From an uncultured Azospirillum sp. (GTDB lineage Bacteria > Pseudomonadota > Alphaproteobacteria > RF32 > CAG-239): a stretch of DNA of 25,660 bases. The DNA lies in assembly GCA_900539605.1 (NCBI GenBank), contig UQCS01000022.1, positions 1 to 25,660 on the forward strand, written 5' to 3'. Made by a program: the position numbers and the translations under genes. Below, piece after piece: positions 16,034-23,757 of the stretch; the first letter of the stretch is position 1, and each line of letters starts with the position of its first letter. The notes beneath the pieces were generated by a model that searched no databases, was not told where the DNA came from, and saw nothing but the letters and a program-made list of their open reading frames with translations.

Positions 16034-16339
16034 ATGAAGAAACAAGCTGTAATGATGTTGTCGGCGGCCTTGTTGGTGTGTGCCTGCAGCGATTTTTCAC
16101 GTTATACAACGGCTGATGCCGATGCACCGGTCAAAACCAGACTTCGGGCCTGCATGCTGAGTGAAGCCAATTCCCGGTTTCAGAACGGTACGTTGTTGAC
16201 AAAAACGTTGAGTGAAACCGCCGATGAAATTTCATCGGTTTGTCTCAAAAAGCTGGCCCTGCAATCGGCCGGTTTGGATACCGAGGCCAATTCGACCGCT
16301 CAGACGATTTTGAACAACTTGATGAATAATTCCAAATAA
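16034..16339 (+). CDS. Small lipoprotein of unknown function
   Basis: A 101-residue protein with a lipoprotein signal ending LLVCAC, so Cys18 should be the lipidated residue. The mature part has two further cysteines (40 and 70) that could form a disulfide, and looks mainly helical. AGAGGA at 16021-16026 lies seven bases before the ATG. An extended -10 (TGTGATAAT, 16005-16013) just upstream may be its promoter, which would leave a leader of only about 14 bases. I do not recognise the family. It is monocistronic and followed by a terminator. Confidence 0.75.
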   Translation: MKKQAVMMLSAALLVCACSDFSRYTTADADAPVKTRLRACMLSEANSRFQNGTLLTKTLSETADEISSVCLKKLALQSAGLDTEANSTAQTILNNLMNNSK

Positions 16340-16344
16340 ATCTC

Positions 16345-16374
16345 ATCCCCGGCAGTTTATCCGGGGATATTTTT
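16345..16374 (+). terminator. Intrinsic terminator after small lipoprotein
   Basis: ATCCCCGG (16345-16352) pairs with CCGGGGAT (16361-16368) around an 8-base loop, followed by ATTTTT. It lies between convergent genes; read from the minus strand there is no good U-tract. Confidence 0.85.
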
Positions 16375-16387
16375 CAGGCAGTATCGG

Positions 16388-17344
16388 TCAGCTTTTGTCG
16401 TCAAGCAAGCCGGCTTGCTGATATTCTTTTTGCAAAGTGGAAATTTCCACTTCAGTATAACGTTGGGTGGTTGAGAGCGAAGCATGTCCCAGCAGTTCCT
16501 GAATTGAGCGCAGGTCGGTGCCTTCGGCCAACAGGTGGGTGGCAAACGAGTGACGCAGGGCGTGCGGCGTCAAATTGCCCGGAAGGCCCATCAGATTGCG
16601 TATTTTTTCCATTTGCCGCTGGACGATGCGCGGGTTGAGCCGCTCGCCGCGGGCCCCCAGAAAAAGCGGCTCATCTTGTTTTATATTATAAGGACAAACT
16701 TCAAGATACTGTTGAATGCGCCGGGTGACCACAGGCAGCAACGGCACCATACGTTCTTTGTTGCCTTTGCCGCGGATTCTCAGCAGAGTCGTTTGTTGAA
16801 AGTCTTCCAGGTTAAGCCCCAATGCTTCGGAGATGCGCAATCCGCAGCCGTACAACAGGCTGAAGACAGCCTTGTCGCGCAGGTTTTGCCAGTTTTCGTG
16901 TTCGACCTCAGCAGCCTGATCGATCAGATCAAGCGTTTCGTCAACGCCGATCGCTTTGGGCAGCACCTTTGCCTTGCGCGGAGAAGACAAGATGCTGACT
17001 GCCGGGTTTTTGACCAGATTGTGGCGGCTGAGCCAGCGAAAAAAATTGCGGATGCTTGAGAGTTCGCGGGCGATTGAACTTTTTTCGAGGTTTTTACGGC
17101 TTCGTTCGCCGATAAAAGCGCGAAAAGCCCTGATATCCAGAGTCGCAAGCGTGCCCAACGTAACTGCTCCGTCGGGACAGATATCGGAACGTGCGGCAAA
17201 AAAAGCGTTAAAAAAAGACAAATCACGTGCGTAGGCGTCTGCCGTATGTTCGGAATAGCGCCTTTCATTGATCAACCATTGCCGCCAGCAGCGAATAGTT
17301 TCGTTGAGAATACTGTCGGCATAAAATTTTATTTCCTTTTTCAT
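16388..17344 (-). CDS. xerC: Tyrosine recombinase XerC
   Basis: A 318-residue tyrosine recombinase with the SAM-like core-binding domain at about 15-110 and the catalytic domain at 125-300. All catalytic residues are present: Arg170 (GCGLRISEAL), Lys193 (GKGNKER), His261 and Arg264 (HALRHSF), His287 (LLGHASL) and nucleophile Tyr296 (QRYTEV). The length and these motifs match XerC/XerD, which resolve chromosome dimers at dif. The absence of integrase extensions and the housekeeping neighbours argue against a phage integrase; XerC over XerD is inferred from the location near priA and is less certain. AAGGTGG before the ATG sets the start. No dif-like site was recognised nearby. Confidence 0.9.
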   Translation of the reverse strand: MKKEIKFYADSILNETIRCWRQWLINERRYSEHTADAYARDLSFFNAFFAARSDICPDGAVTLGTLATLDIRAFRAFIGERSRKNLEKSSIARELSSIRNFFRWLSRHNLVKNPAVSILSSPRKAKVLPKAIGVDETLDLIDQAAEVEHENWQNLRDKAVFSLLYGCGLRISEALGLNLEDFQQTTLLRIRGKGNKERMVPLLPVVTRRIQQYLEVCPYNIKQDEPLFLGARGERLNPRIVQRQMEKIRNLMGLPGNLTPHALRHSFATHLLAEGTDLRSIQELLGHASLSTTQRYTEVEISTLQKEYQQAGLLDDKS

Positions 17345-17366
17345 AATTCCACCTTACGCCCCGATG

Positions 17367-17395
17367 ATTAAGATTTTGTAAAATAAGATTGACAA
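17367..17395 (-). promoter_or_regulatory. Possible xerC promoter
   Basis: On the minus strand TTGTCA (17395-17390), 17 bases, CTTAAT (17372-17367). The -35 box overlaps, on the opposite strand, the -35 box of the next gene, so polymerase could occupy only one at a time. Confidence 0.4.
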
Positions 17396-17416
17396 AAGGG
17401 GCAAACGTACTATGTT
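17389..17416 (+). promoter_or_regulatory. Promoter of the 78-residue protein gene
   Basis: TTGACA (17389-17394), 16 bases, TATGTT (17411-17416). The predicted start near 17423 gives a leader of about 30 AT-rich bases, again without a Shine-Dalgarno sequence. Confidence 0.6.
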
Positions 17417-17453
17417 TAAACTAGTAAAATTATCATTAAAATACTATTAGGCT

Positions 17454-17690
17454 ATGAACTCTGAAAAAAATGACGCAAAGTGGTATGAGATTGTGAGGGC
17501 TCAGCCTGCCATCTATACCGATCCGGAAACCGGAAAAATTATCACCCGCAATCTGATTATGCTTGAAGGCGGCGTATACAGAACTTTTGAATACCCGAAA
17601 GACGGAATCAGAAGAATGCTGCTGAAGGTGGGTGATAAAGTGAAAATTGAGGGCACTCCCCAGGACGGCCCGATTGTGTTGGTGAGATAG
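17454..17690 (+). CDS. Small conserved-looking cytoplasmic protein, unknown
   Basis: A 78-residue protein with no signal peptide. It opens hydrophilic (MNSEKNDAKWYEIVRAQPA), then alternates short beta-like segments: NLIMLEGGVYRTFEYP, MLLKVGDKVKIEG and PIVLVR. The L.VGD.V.I pattern resembles the modules in the two nearby or related lipoproteins (17821-18171 and 1352-1951), suggesting a small OB- or SH3-like barrel. That is inference and no family is recognised. It has its own promoter and a strong terminator, which supports a real gene despite its size. No ribosome site precedes the ATG apart from a TAGG too close to it. Confidence 0.7.
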   Translation: MNSEKNDAKWYEIVRAQPAIYTDPETGKIITRNLIMLEGGVYRTFEYPKDGIRRMLLKVGDKVKIEGTPQDGPIVLVR

Positions 17691-17712
17691 CTTCTCCCAA
17701 CCGAATTGGTTG

Positions 17713-17747
17713 AAAATCCTGTCTGTTTCGAACAGACGGGATTTTTT
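17713..17747 (+). terminator. Intrinsic terminator after 78-residue protein gene
   Basis: A 15-bp stem (17713-17727 with 17731-17745, one G-T pair) around a three-base loop and a run of six T form a very strong terminator. Confidence 0.9.
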
Positions 17748-17764
17748 GTGGAAAAATTAAGAAC

Positions 17765-17792
17765 TTGACAAAAAACGAAAATGCCGGATAAT
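17765..17792 (+). promoter_or_regulatory. Promoter of CGHC lipoprotein gene
   Basis: TTGACA (17765-17770), 16 bases, GATAAT (17787-17792). The predicted start near 17799 gives a leader of about 22 bases to the ATG at 17821, with no Shine-Dalgarno sequence. Confidence 0.6.
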
Positions 17793-17820
17793 TAAAACCG
17801 AAACTAAATTATTTAAGAAA

Positions 17821-18171
17821 ATGAAAAATTATTTTTTTATAGCCTTTATGGCTTTGGTTATCTGTTCTTGCACCAGCAATGTGGAAAATCAACAATTCTC
17901 TACGGTTGCAGAACAATCTCAACATTCTCAGGAGTATCAGGCAAAAGTTCTGCGGGTGCAGCAAATTATCGAGGCTTGCGGCCATTGCTCCCGCTCTCTT
18001 ACGGTTCTGCTGCTTGACGACGGAAACGTGTTTTTGACGGTCGACGAGTTTCATGAAAATGAGGCTTTGTTGCGTGAAGGGGATGAAGTGAGATACACTA
18101 AACGAAGTGACGGCAAAGTTAAGGAAATTGTTCGCTGTATTTATCAAACGACGAAGGATTCCGATGAATAG
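17821..18171 (+). CDS. Small lipoprotein with CGHC motif
   Basis: A 116-residue protein with a lipoprotein signal ending VICSC, making Cys17 the likely lipid anchor. The mature part has CGHC at 53-56 and a third cysteine at 106. From about 58 it carries SLTVLLLDDGNVFLTV, then LREGDEVRYTKRSDG and VKEIV, which resembles the repeated module of the lipoprotein at 1352-1951. CGHC is also the redox motif of protein disulfide isomerases, but no thioredoxin fold surrounds it, so a metal or structural role is as likely. The family is unknown to me. The gene is flanked by its own promoter and terminator. Confidence 0.8.
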   Translation: MKNYFFIAFMALVICSCTSNVENQQFSTVAEQSQHSQEYQAKVLRVQQIIEACGHCSRSLTVLLLDDGNVFLTVDEFHENEALLREGDEVRYTKRSDGKVKEIVRCIYQTTKDSDE

Positions 18172-18184
18172 TCGCTGCTTTTTG

Positions 18185-18230
18185 AAAAAAAAGACTCCGG
18201 TTTCTGTATTCTACAGACCGGAGTTTTTTT
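18185..18230 (+). terminator. Intrinsic terminator before priA
   Basis: Arms ACTCCGG...TCTGTA and TACAGACCGGAGT pair with a two-base bulge around a TTC loop; seven T follow and an A-run precedes. It isolates priA from the lipoprotein gene. Confidence 0.85.
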
Positions 18231-18290
18231 ATTTCAGAAACGTGATCTGATCAGGTGGAAAGTTTTTGGGGATTTCAGCATATTTGCAGT

Positions 18291-18318
18291 TTGTTTTTCC
18301 TGTCGGAACGTATATGAT
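18291..18318 (+). promoter_or_regulatory. Possible priA promoter
   Basis: TTGTTT (18291-18296), 16 bases, TATGAT (18313-18318), about 45 bases before the chosen start. The -35 is weak. A TTGACA at 18327-18332 also exists, but no -10 lies at a suitable distance. Confidence 0.3.
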
Positions 18319-18362
18319 TGCAATGTTTGACAAATTTTAAAAATTAATTGAAGAATAGCCGG

Positions 18363-20534
18363 ATGATTATCGGAGTTTTGCTGCCATTGCCGTTTAATGA
18401 GCCTTTTGACTACGAAAGCGGGGAAGAACTGCCTTTGGGGACAATTGTCCGCGTACCTTGGGGCAAAAGCGAACAGATCGGCGTGGTCTGGAAAATCGGC
18501 AAAAGTTCGAATTTGGATGAAAAGCGTATCCGGCCGGTGAGCGAAAAACTGAATTTGCCGCCGATTGCCGAATCCTTGCGTAAACTGGTCGAATTTACCG
18601 CCGAATATAATTGCGCGCCGTTGGGAATGGTGTTGAAAATGGTGATCAGCGTCCGTCAGGTTTTTGACGAACCGCAGACGGTTACCTTATATCGCCTGAG
18701 CGGCAAAACGCTGGCTGAAGCAAAGCTGAAAAACTCTGATGCCCGCTGGCGGGTTATTGATCTGCTGAAACACGGCCCTTATTCGAAAGCCGAAATCAGG
18801 AAAGGCGCCGCTTGCAGTGCCGGGGTTGTCAATACCCTGATTGAAGCGGGGATTTTGTTGCCGCTGCAGAAAGAAAAAAAGAAACAGTTTGCCTTGCCGA
18901 AACCGGATTTCCGGCAGGTGGCGCTGACAGCCGAACAACGGGCGGCGGCCGATGTACTGACTGCCAAAGCCGGTCAGGGGTTTTCGGTGACGTTGATCGA
19001 CGGGGTAACCGGCAGCGGCAAGACCGAAGTTTATTTCGAAGCGGCGGCCGAAGTTTTGCAAAGCGGCAGACAGGTCCTGATTCTGGTGCCGGAAATTTCA
19101 TTGACCGCACAATGGCTGGCCCGTTTTGAAAAACGCTTCGGCGTGAAACCGGGATGCTGGCATTCCGGGTTAGGACAGCGTGAACGCACCGATACTTGGA
19201 TTGCCGCTGCCGAAGGACGGATTCAGGTTATGATAGGCGCGCGTTCGGCGTTGTTTTTGCCTTATCCGGACTTGGGGCTGATCGTTATTGACGAAAGTCA
19301 CGACCATTCGTTTAAACAGGAGGACATCGTCAATTATCAATGCCGCGATATGGCAGTTATGCGGGCCAAATTTGAACAGTTTCCGCTGATATTATCGACG
19401 GCAACCCCCGATCTGGAAACAATTGTCAACGTGGAGAGCGGCAAATACGATACGGTGCGGTTGGAACACCGTTTTGCCAATGCAGTGCTGCCGCAAATTA
19501 AGATAATTGACCTCAAAAAGGACAAACCGCAAAAAGGGGTGTGGGGCGTTTCCTGGCTGGCACCGACACTGGCGGCAGCGTTGAAAGAAAATTTGGAAAA
19601 GGGCGAACAGTCGATGCTGTTCTTAAATCGGCGCGGCTATGCGCCGTTGGTTATTTGTCGTGACTGCGGTTACCGGATACAGTGTCCCCATTGTACCGCA
19701 TGGCTGGCGGAACATCGGAGTTCCAACCGTCTGATCTGTCATCACTGCGGCTACAGTATTGTGCGTCCGAAATGTTGTCCCGACTGCGGTTCCGCCGAAG
19801 GACTGACGTCATGCGGACCGGGGGTGGAACGCATTGCCGAAGAAGTTGCGGCACGTTTTCCGGCAGCGCGGACCGCCATTCTTTCGAGCGATGCCACGGC
19901 TAGTCTGGCCGAAGTGTCGGCTGTCTTTGAACAAATGGAAAAAGGGGCGTTGGATATTTTGATCGGAACCCAAATTTTGGCCAAAGGTCACCATTTTCCG
20001 GAATTGACGCTGGTGGGAATTGTTGATGCCGATCTCGGTCTGATGGGCAGCGACCTGCGGGCGGCGGAACAGACTTTTCAGCTGTTGTCTCAGGTGGCGG
20101 GGCGTGCCGGCCGCGGTGAAAAGAGCGGTGAGGTGTATGTGCAGACGCTGTATCCCGAGAATGCGGTGCTGGAAGCTTTGATCCACAATGACCGCAACCG
20201 TTTTCTCGAGTTGGAAAAACAAACCCGGCAGGCTCTCAAAATGCCGCCGTTCGGTCGTTTGGCCGCACTGATCGTCAGCGGAGAGAATCAATCCCTGACG
20301 GAAAAAACGGCGGTGCAGCTCGGACAGTCGGCCCCCCAAACTGCACTGATTTCGACGTTGGGTCCGGCACCGGCACCGATTTTTATGCTTCGGGGCAAAT
20401 ATCGTTATCGTCTGCTGCTGAAAACGGCAAAAAACGTCAAAATTCAGGAGATCATCCGTATCTGGCTGTCTAAAGTCAAAATACCGTCCAAAGTCAGGGT
20501 CGAAGTCGATATTGATCCCTATTCTTTTATGTAG
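18363..20534 (+). CDS. priA: Primosomal replication protein N' (helicase PriA)
   Basis: A 723-residue superfamily 2 DNA helicase that reloads the replisome at stalled forks. The N-terminal DNA-binding domain starts MIIGVLLPLPFNEPFDY. Walker A is GVTGSGKT (214-221). The Walker B box reads DESH (310-313), where PriA usually has DEEH. The zinc module has cysteines at 432, 435, 441, 444, 459, 462, 472 and 475 (CRDCG, CPHC, CHHCG, CPDCGS). LILSTATPD, GTQILAKGHHFPE and QVAGRAGRGEKSGEV are later helicase motifs, and PPFGRLAALIVSG opens the C-terminal domain. The frame extends to a TTG at 18348, but the ATG at 18363 begins at the family's usual N-terminus and has GAAG nine bases upstream. priA just before atpH is a common alphaproteobacterial order. 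Confidence 0.94.
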   Translation: MIIGVLLPLPFNEPFDYESGEELPLGTIVRVPWGKSEQIGVVWKIGKSSNLDEKRIRPVSEKLNLPPIAESLRKLVEFTAEYNCAPLGMVLKMVISVRQVFDEPQTVTLYRLSGKTLAEAKLKNSDARWRVIDLLKHGPYSKAEIRKGAACSAGVVNTLIEAGILLPLQKEKKKQFALPKPDFRQVALTAEQRAAADVLTAKAGQGFSVTLIDGVTGSGKTEVYFEAAAEVLQSGRQVLILVPEISLTAQWLARFEKRFGVKPGCWHSGLGQRERTDTWIAAAEGRIQVMIGARSALFLPYPDLGLIVIDESHDHSFKQEDIVNYQCRDMAVMRAKFEQFPLILSTATPDLETIVNVESGKYDTVRLEHRFANAVLPQIKIIDLKKDKPQKGVWGVSWLAPTLAAALKENLEKGEQSMLFLNRRGYAPLVICRDCGYRIQCPHCTAWLAEHRSSNRLICHHCGYSIVRPKCCPDCGSAEGLTSCGPGVERIAEEVAARFPAARTAILSSDATASLAEVSAVFEQMEKGALDILIGTQILAKGHHFPELTLVGIVDADLGLMGSDLRAAEQTFQLLSQVAGRAGRGEKSGEVYVQTLYPENAVLEALIHNDRNRFLELEKQTRQALKMPPFGRLAALIVSGENQSLTEKTAVQLGQSAPQTALISTLGPAPAPIFMLRGKYRYRLLLKTAKNVKIQEIIRIWLSKVKIPSKVRVEVDIDPYSFM

Positions 20535-20551
20535 AACAGAATATTTTCCCG

Positions 20552-20689
20552 TATATTGTACAACAAAAAAACGGGCAGACAGGTCCTATTTTGGTTACGG
20601 TGTCTAAAAACAACTTATATTGTGATTATCTTAATTAAATTAATGGAAATGAAATAATTATCGGTTATCATCTCATATATTGTGATTAT
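20552..20689 (+). repeat. Direct repeats upstream of atpH
   Basis: The 14-mer TATATTGTGATTAT occurs exactly at 20616-20629 and at 20676-20689, 60 bases apart start to start. A partial copy, TATATTGT, lies at 20552-20559. The second full copy ends 11 bases before the atpH start. The gap also holds TTAATTAA at 20631-20638. It could be a set of operator sites for the F1 operon, or a local duplication. No clear promoter or terminator is otherwise found in this 166-base gap. Confidence 0.55.
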
Positions 20690-20700
20690 TGGGAAGTTTG

Positions 20701-21255
20701 ATGAAAAAAAATTCTAAACATAAACTGGCATCCTCTTATGCGCAGGCGATGTACGAAGCAGCCGCGGCAGCCGGTGCCGGCGAGCAGGTGTTTGCTGATG
20801 CGGTCCGTTTGGAAGAGGCTTTGAAACAGGACGGACAAATCGGAAAAATGCTTTCCAGTCCGCTATGGAAGACAGATGCCAAAAAAGCCGCCGTTGCCGA
20901 AATCGGTATCCGGCTCGGTTTAAACAAAGTAACGGTCAATACGCTTGAAGTAGCGGCCGATAACAACCGTCTCGGCTTGTTGGGTGAAATATTCTCGGCT
21001 TTTACCAAAATCTATTATGCTGAAAACAATATTGCCGAAGTATATGTCAAAAGCGCAACGGCACTGCTGCCGGAACAGGATCGGCGATTGAAAAAAAGCC
21101 TCGAAAAATGGTTGAATAAAAAAGTTGTGGTTAAATATACGATAAAGCCTGAAATTTTGGGCGGACTGCTGATAGAATGCGGTTCATTAATGGTTGACGA
21201 TTCTGTCAAAGGTAAGCTGGATAAGCTGGAATTATTGATGAAAGGGACCAAATAG
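20701..21255 (+). CDS. atpH: ATP synthase F1 subunit delta
   Basis: A 184-residue subunit of the peripheral stator that links the F1 head to the b subunits. LASSYAQAMYEAA near the N-terminus is the family signature; an N-terminal helical bundle (about 5-110) is followed by the C-terminal segment VEVYVKSATALLP-like region and KYTIKPEILGGLLIECGSLMVDDSVKGKL, where the conserved GG and D.S...K.KL occur. The length is normal. A TTG at 20689 is in frame, but GGGAAG at 20691-20696 just before the ATG at 20701 and the family N-terminus support the shorter form. The atpA start follows one base after the stop. Confidence 0.93.
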   Translation: MKKNSKHKLASSYAQAMYEAAAAAGAGEQVFADAVRLEEALKQDGQIGKMLSSPLWKTDAKKAAVAEIGIRLGLNKVTVNTLEVAADNNRLGLLGEIFSAFTKIYYAENNIAEVYVKSATALLPEQDRRLKKSLEKWLNKKVVVKYTIKPEILGGLLIECGSLMVDDSVKGKLDKLELLMKGTK

Positions 21256-21256
21256 A

Positions 21257-22810
21257 ATGTCTGGAGCAAGTGAAATATCTTCAATCTTAGAGGCGAAAAT
21301 TGCCCAATCCGAAATTGAAGCCGACGTGGCCGAAGTCGGCCGGGTATTGTCGGTCGGTGACGGCATTGCGCGGGTATACGGCCTGGATAATGTCCGCTAT
21401 AATGAGATGGTGGAATTTGCCAACGGGGTCAAAGGGATGGCACTTAACCTCGAAGAAGACAATGTCGGCGTGGTTTTGTTCGGTTCTGACGAAGGAATCC
21501 GGGAAGGCGATATCGTTAAGCGCACCGATCGCATTGTCAGCGTACCGGTTGGAAAGGCGCTGCTCGGACGGGTCGTTGACGCACTGGGCGAACCGATTGA
21601 CGGTTTGGGTGAAATCAAAGCGACTGAATACAGCAATTCGGAAGTGAAGGCGCCGGGCATTATCGAACGCCGCAGCGTACACGAACCGGTACAAACCGGG
21701 ATTAAGATTATTGATGCGCTGATTCCGATCGGCCGCGGTCAGCGTGAGCTGATTATTGGTGATCGTCAGACCGGAAAGACCTCGATTATTCTGGACACGA
21801 TTATCAACCAGAAAAAAATCAATGACGAAGCTAAATCGGAAAAAGAGAAACTGTATTGTATTTATGTCGCGATCGGGCAAAAACGTTCGACAGTGGCACA
21901 GGTGGTGCAGACTTTAAAAGATTACGGCGCTTTGGATTATACGATCGTTGTGGCGGCAACCGCTTCCGATGCGGCGCCGATGCAGTTTATTGCCCCGTAT
22001 TCCGGTTGTGCGATGGGTGAATATTTCCGCGATAACGGCATGCATGCGGTGATCTTTTATGATGACTTGTCGAAACAGGCAACCGCTTATCGGCAAATGT
22101 CGCTGCTGCTTCGCCGTCCGCCCGGGCGCGAGGCTTATCCGGGCGATGTTTTCTATCTGCACTCGCGTTTGTTGGAACGTGCTGCCAAGATGAACGACGA
22201 AAAAGGCGGCGGATCACTGACGGCATTGCCTGTCATTGAGACACAGGCCGGAGACGTTTCCGCCTACATTCCGACAAATGTTATATCGATTACCGACGGT
22301 CAGATCTTTTTGGAAACTTCGTTGTTTTATCAGGGAATTCGTCCGGCGGTTAATGTCGGGATTTCGGTTAGCCGTGTCGGTTCGGCAGCTCAGATCAAGG
22401 CAATGAAGCAAGTGGCCGGCAAGATCAAGCTGGATTTGGCTCAGTATCGTGAGATGGCCTCGTTTGCCAAGTTTGCTTCCGATATGGACGCTTCGACTAA
22501 ACATCTGATTGCCCGCGGCGAAAGATTGACCAAACTGCTTGAACAACCGGTCTATCATCCGATGCCGGTTGCCGAAGAAGTTTTGGCGATTTTTGCCGGC
22601 GTGCGCGGGTATTTGGATAAGTTGGAGGTGTCTGAAGTTAAGGACTTTGAAGAAAAAGCTCTGGTGGAAATTCGTCGCGATTATGCTGCTTTTTTGAGTG
22701 AGATCATTGAGAAAAAGGTGATTTCGGACCAACTGGATAAGGAGATAAGCGCATTTTATGCTGCCTTTGTCGAAACTTATCTGGCAGAAAAACAACAGAA
22801 GGCGGCATGA
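21257..22810 (+). CDS. atpA: ATP synthase F1 subunit alpha
   Basis: A 517-residue non-catalytic nucleotide-binding subunit of the F1 hexamer. The beta-barrel domain contains VLSVGDGIARVYGL (30-43). The P-loop is GDRQTGKT at 168-175, and PAVNVGISVSRVGSAAQ carries the arginine finger that reaches the beta-subunit site. The helical C-terminal domain runs to the end. Length and motif order are normal. It is the second gene of the operon, and its final TGA overlaps the ribosome site of atpG. Confidence 0.97.
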   Translation: MSGASEISSILEAKIAQSEIEADVAEVGRVLSVGDGIARVYGLDNVRYNEMVEFANGVKGMALNLEEDNVGVVLFGSDEGIREGDIVKRTDRIVSVPVGKALLGRVVDALGEPIDGLGEIKATEYSNSEVKAPGIIERRSVHEPVQTGIKIIDALIPIGRGQRELIIGDRQTGKTSIILDTIINQKKINDEAKSEKEKLYCIYVAIGQKRSTVAQVVQTLKDYGALDYTIVVAATASDAAPMQFIAPYSGCAMGEYFRDNGMHAVIFYDDLSKQATAYRQMSLLLRRPPGREAYPGDVFYLHSRLLERAAKMNDEKGGGSLTALPVIETQAGDVSAYIPTNVISITDGQIFLETSLFYQGIRPAVNVGISVSRVGSAAQIKAMKQVAGKIKLDLAQYREMASFAKFASDMDASTKHLIARGERLTKLLEQPVYHPMPVAEEVLAIFAGVRGYLDKLEVSEVKDFEEKALVEIRRDYAAFLSEIIEKKVISDQLDKEISAFYAAFVETYLAEKQQKAA

Positions 22811-22820
22811 GGTCGGCAAT

Positions 22821-23732
22821 ATGGCAGGATTAAAAGAGTTACGCAACCGGATAGAGGCCATTCGTTCAACCGAAAAGATAACTTCGGCCATGAAGATGGT
22901 TGCAGCATCACGGCTGCGGCGGGCTCAGGATGTGCTGGCAAAAAGTGCCGCCTATCGCGCCAATTTATATAATATTGCCGGGCGGGTATGGGGTTTTTTG
23001 CAAAAAGCAGCGGCCGAAGACAACATACAGCCGACGATACCGGTTCTGTGTCGCGGCAACGGCGAAAGCAATAAATATTTGCTGGTGGTTCTGTCTTCCG
23101 ACCGCGGCTTGTGCGGCAGTTACAATGCGATGATTGCCCGTGCGGCGATGAACAGAATCGAAGAACTGAAAGCTGCCGGAAAAGAAGTTCAGATCATTTG
23201 TCTGGGACAACGCGGTTACAACGCTTTAAAACGCCATTATGCGGCGATGATTGTGCGGACGGCAGAATCGGCGGCCAACAAGGGTGTTTTTTATGACGAA
23301 GCAGAAGCGCTGGCAGCGGAAGTTGTATCAATGTTCATGCGCGGTCAGGTTGATGTCTGCGAAATTGTTTACAGCCATTTCCGTTCTGCCATGAGCCGTG
23401 ACGTCGACAGTCGGCAGGTTTTGCCGTTGGATCCGGGAATGCTGGTTGCGGAGATTCCGGCGGAAATGAGCGGGGATGCCTTTTTTGAAAGCGAACCGGA
23501 CAATGAATTGTTGCTTGAAAAACTGATGCCGTTGGTTTTCCGGGAAACGATTTTTGACATTATGATAAATTCTCAGGCCTCGGAGCAGGGCGCACGAATG
23601 ACTTCGATGGATAATGCAACCCGTAACGCCGGCGATATGATTTCGCGTCTGACCCTGCGTTACAACCGTCTGCGCCAGACAGCAATTACAACCGAGCTGG
23701 TGGAAATCATCGCCGGTGCCGAAGCGATATGA
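22821..23732 (+). CDS. atpG: ATP synthase F1 subunit gamma
   Basis: A 303-residue central rotor shaft. The N-terminal helix LKELRNRIEAIRSTEKITSA and the C-terminal helix (MDNATRNAGDMISRLTLRYNRLRQ) form the coiled coil inside the alpha-beta ring; the Rossmann-like middle has LVVLSSDRGLCGSYNAM. It is slightly longer than the 285-295 residues common in the family. An in-frame start at 22758 inside atpA is rejected because GAGGT at 22809-22813 sits seven bases before the ATG at 22821, which begins the conserved helix. Confidence 0.95.
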   Translation: MAGLKELRNRIEAIRSTEKITSAMKMVAASRLRRAQDVLAKSAAYRANLYNIAGRVWGFLQKAAAEDNIQPTIPVLCRGNGESNKYLLVVLSSDRGLCGSYNAMIARAAMNRIEELKAAGKEVQIICLGQRGYNALKRHYAAMIVRTAESAANKGVFYDEAEALAAEVVSMFMRGQVDVCEIVYSHFRSAMSRDVDSRQVLPLDPGMLVAEIPAEMSGDAFFESEPDNELLLEKLMPLVFRETIFDIMINSQASEQGARMTSMDNATRNAGDMISRLTLRYNRLRQTAITTELVEIIAGAEAI

Positions 23733-23757
23733 TCAGATTAAAGGAGTGGAGTGTTTT

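Noticed and set aside
20548..20574. CCCGT/ACGGG inverted repeat after priA
   Set aside because: A five-base stem with a long loop and no T-run; too weak for a terminator. priA transcripts may read into the F1 operon.
23716..23757. Longer atpD starting inside atpG
   Set aside because: Good ribosome sites and the conserved N-terminus support the ATG at 23758.
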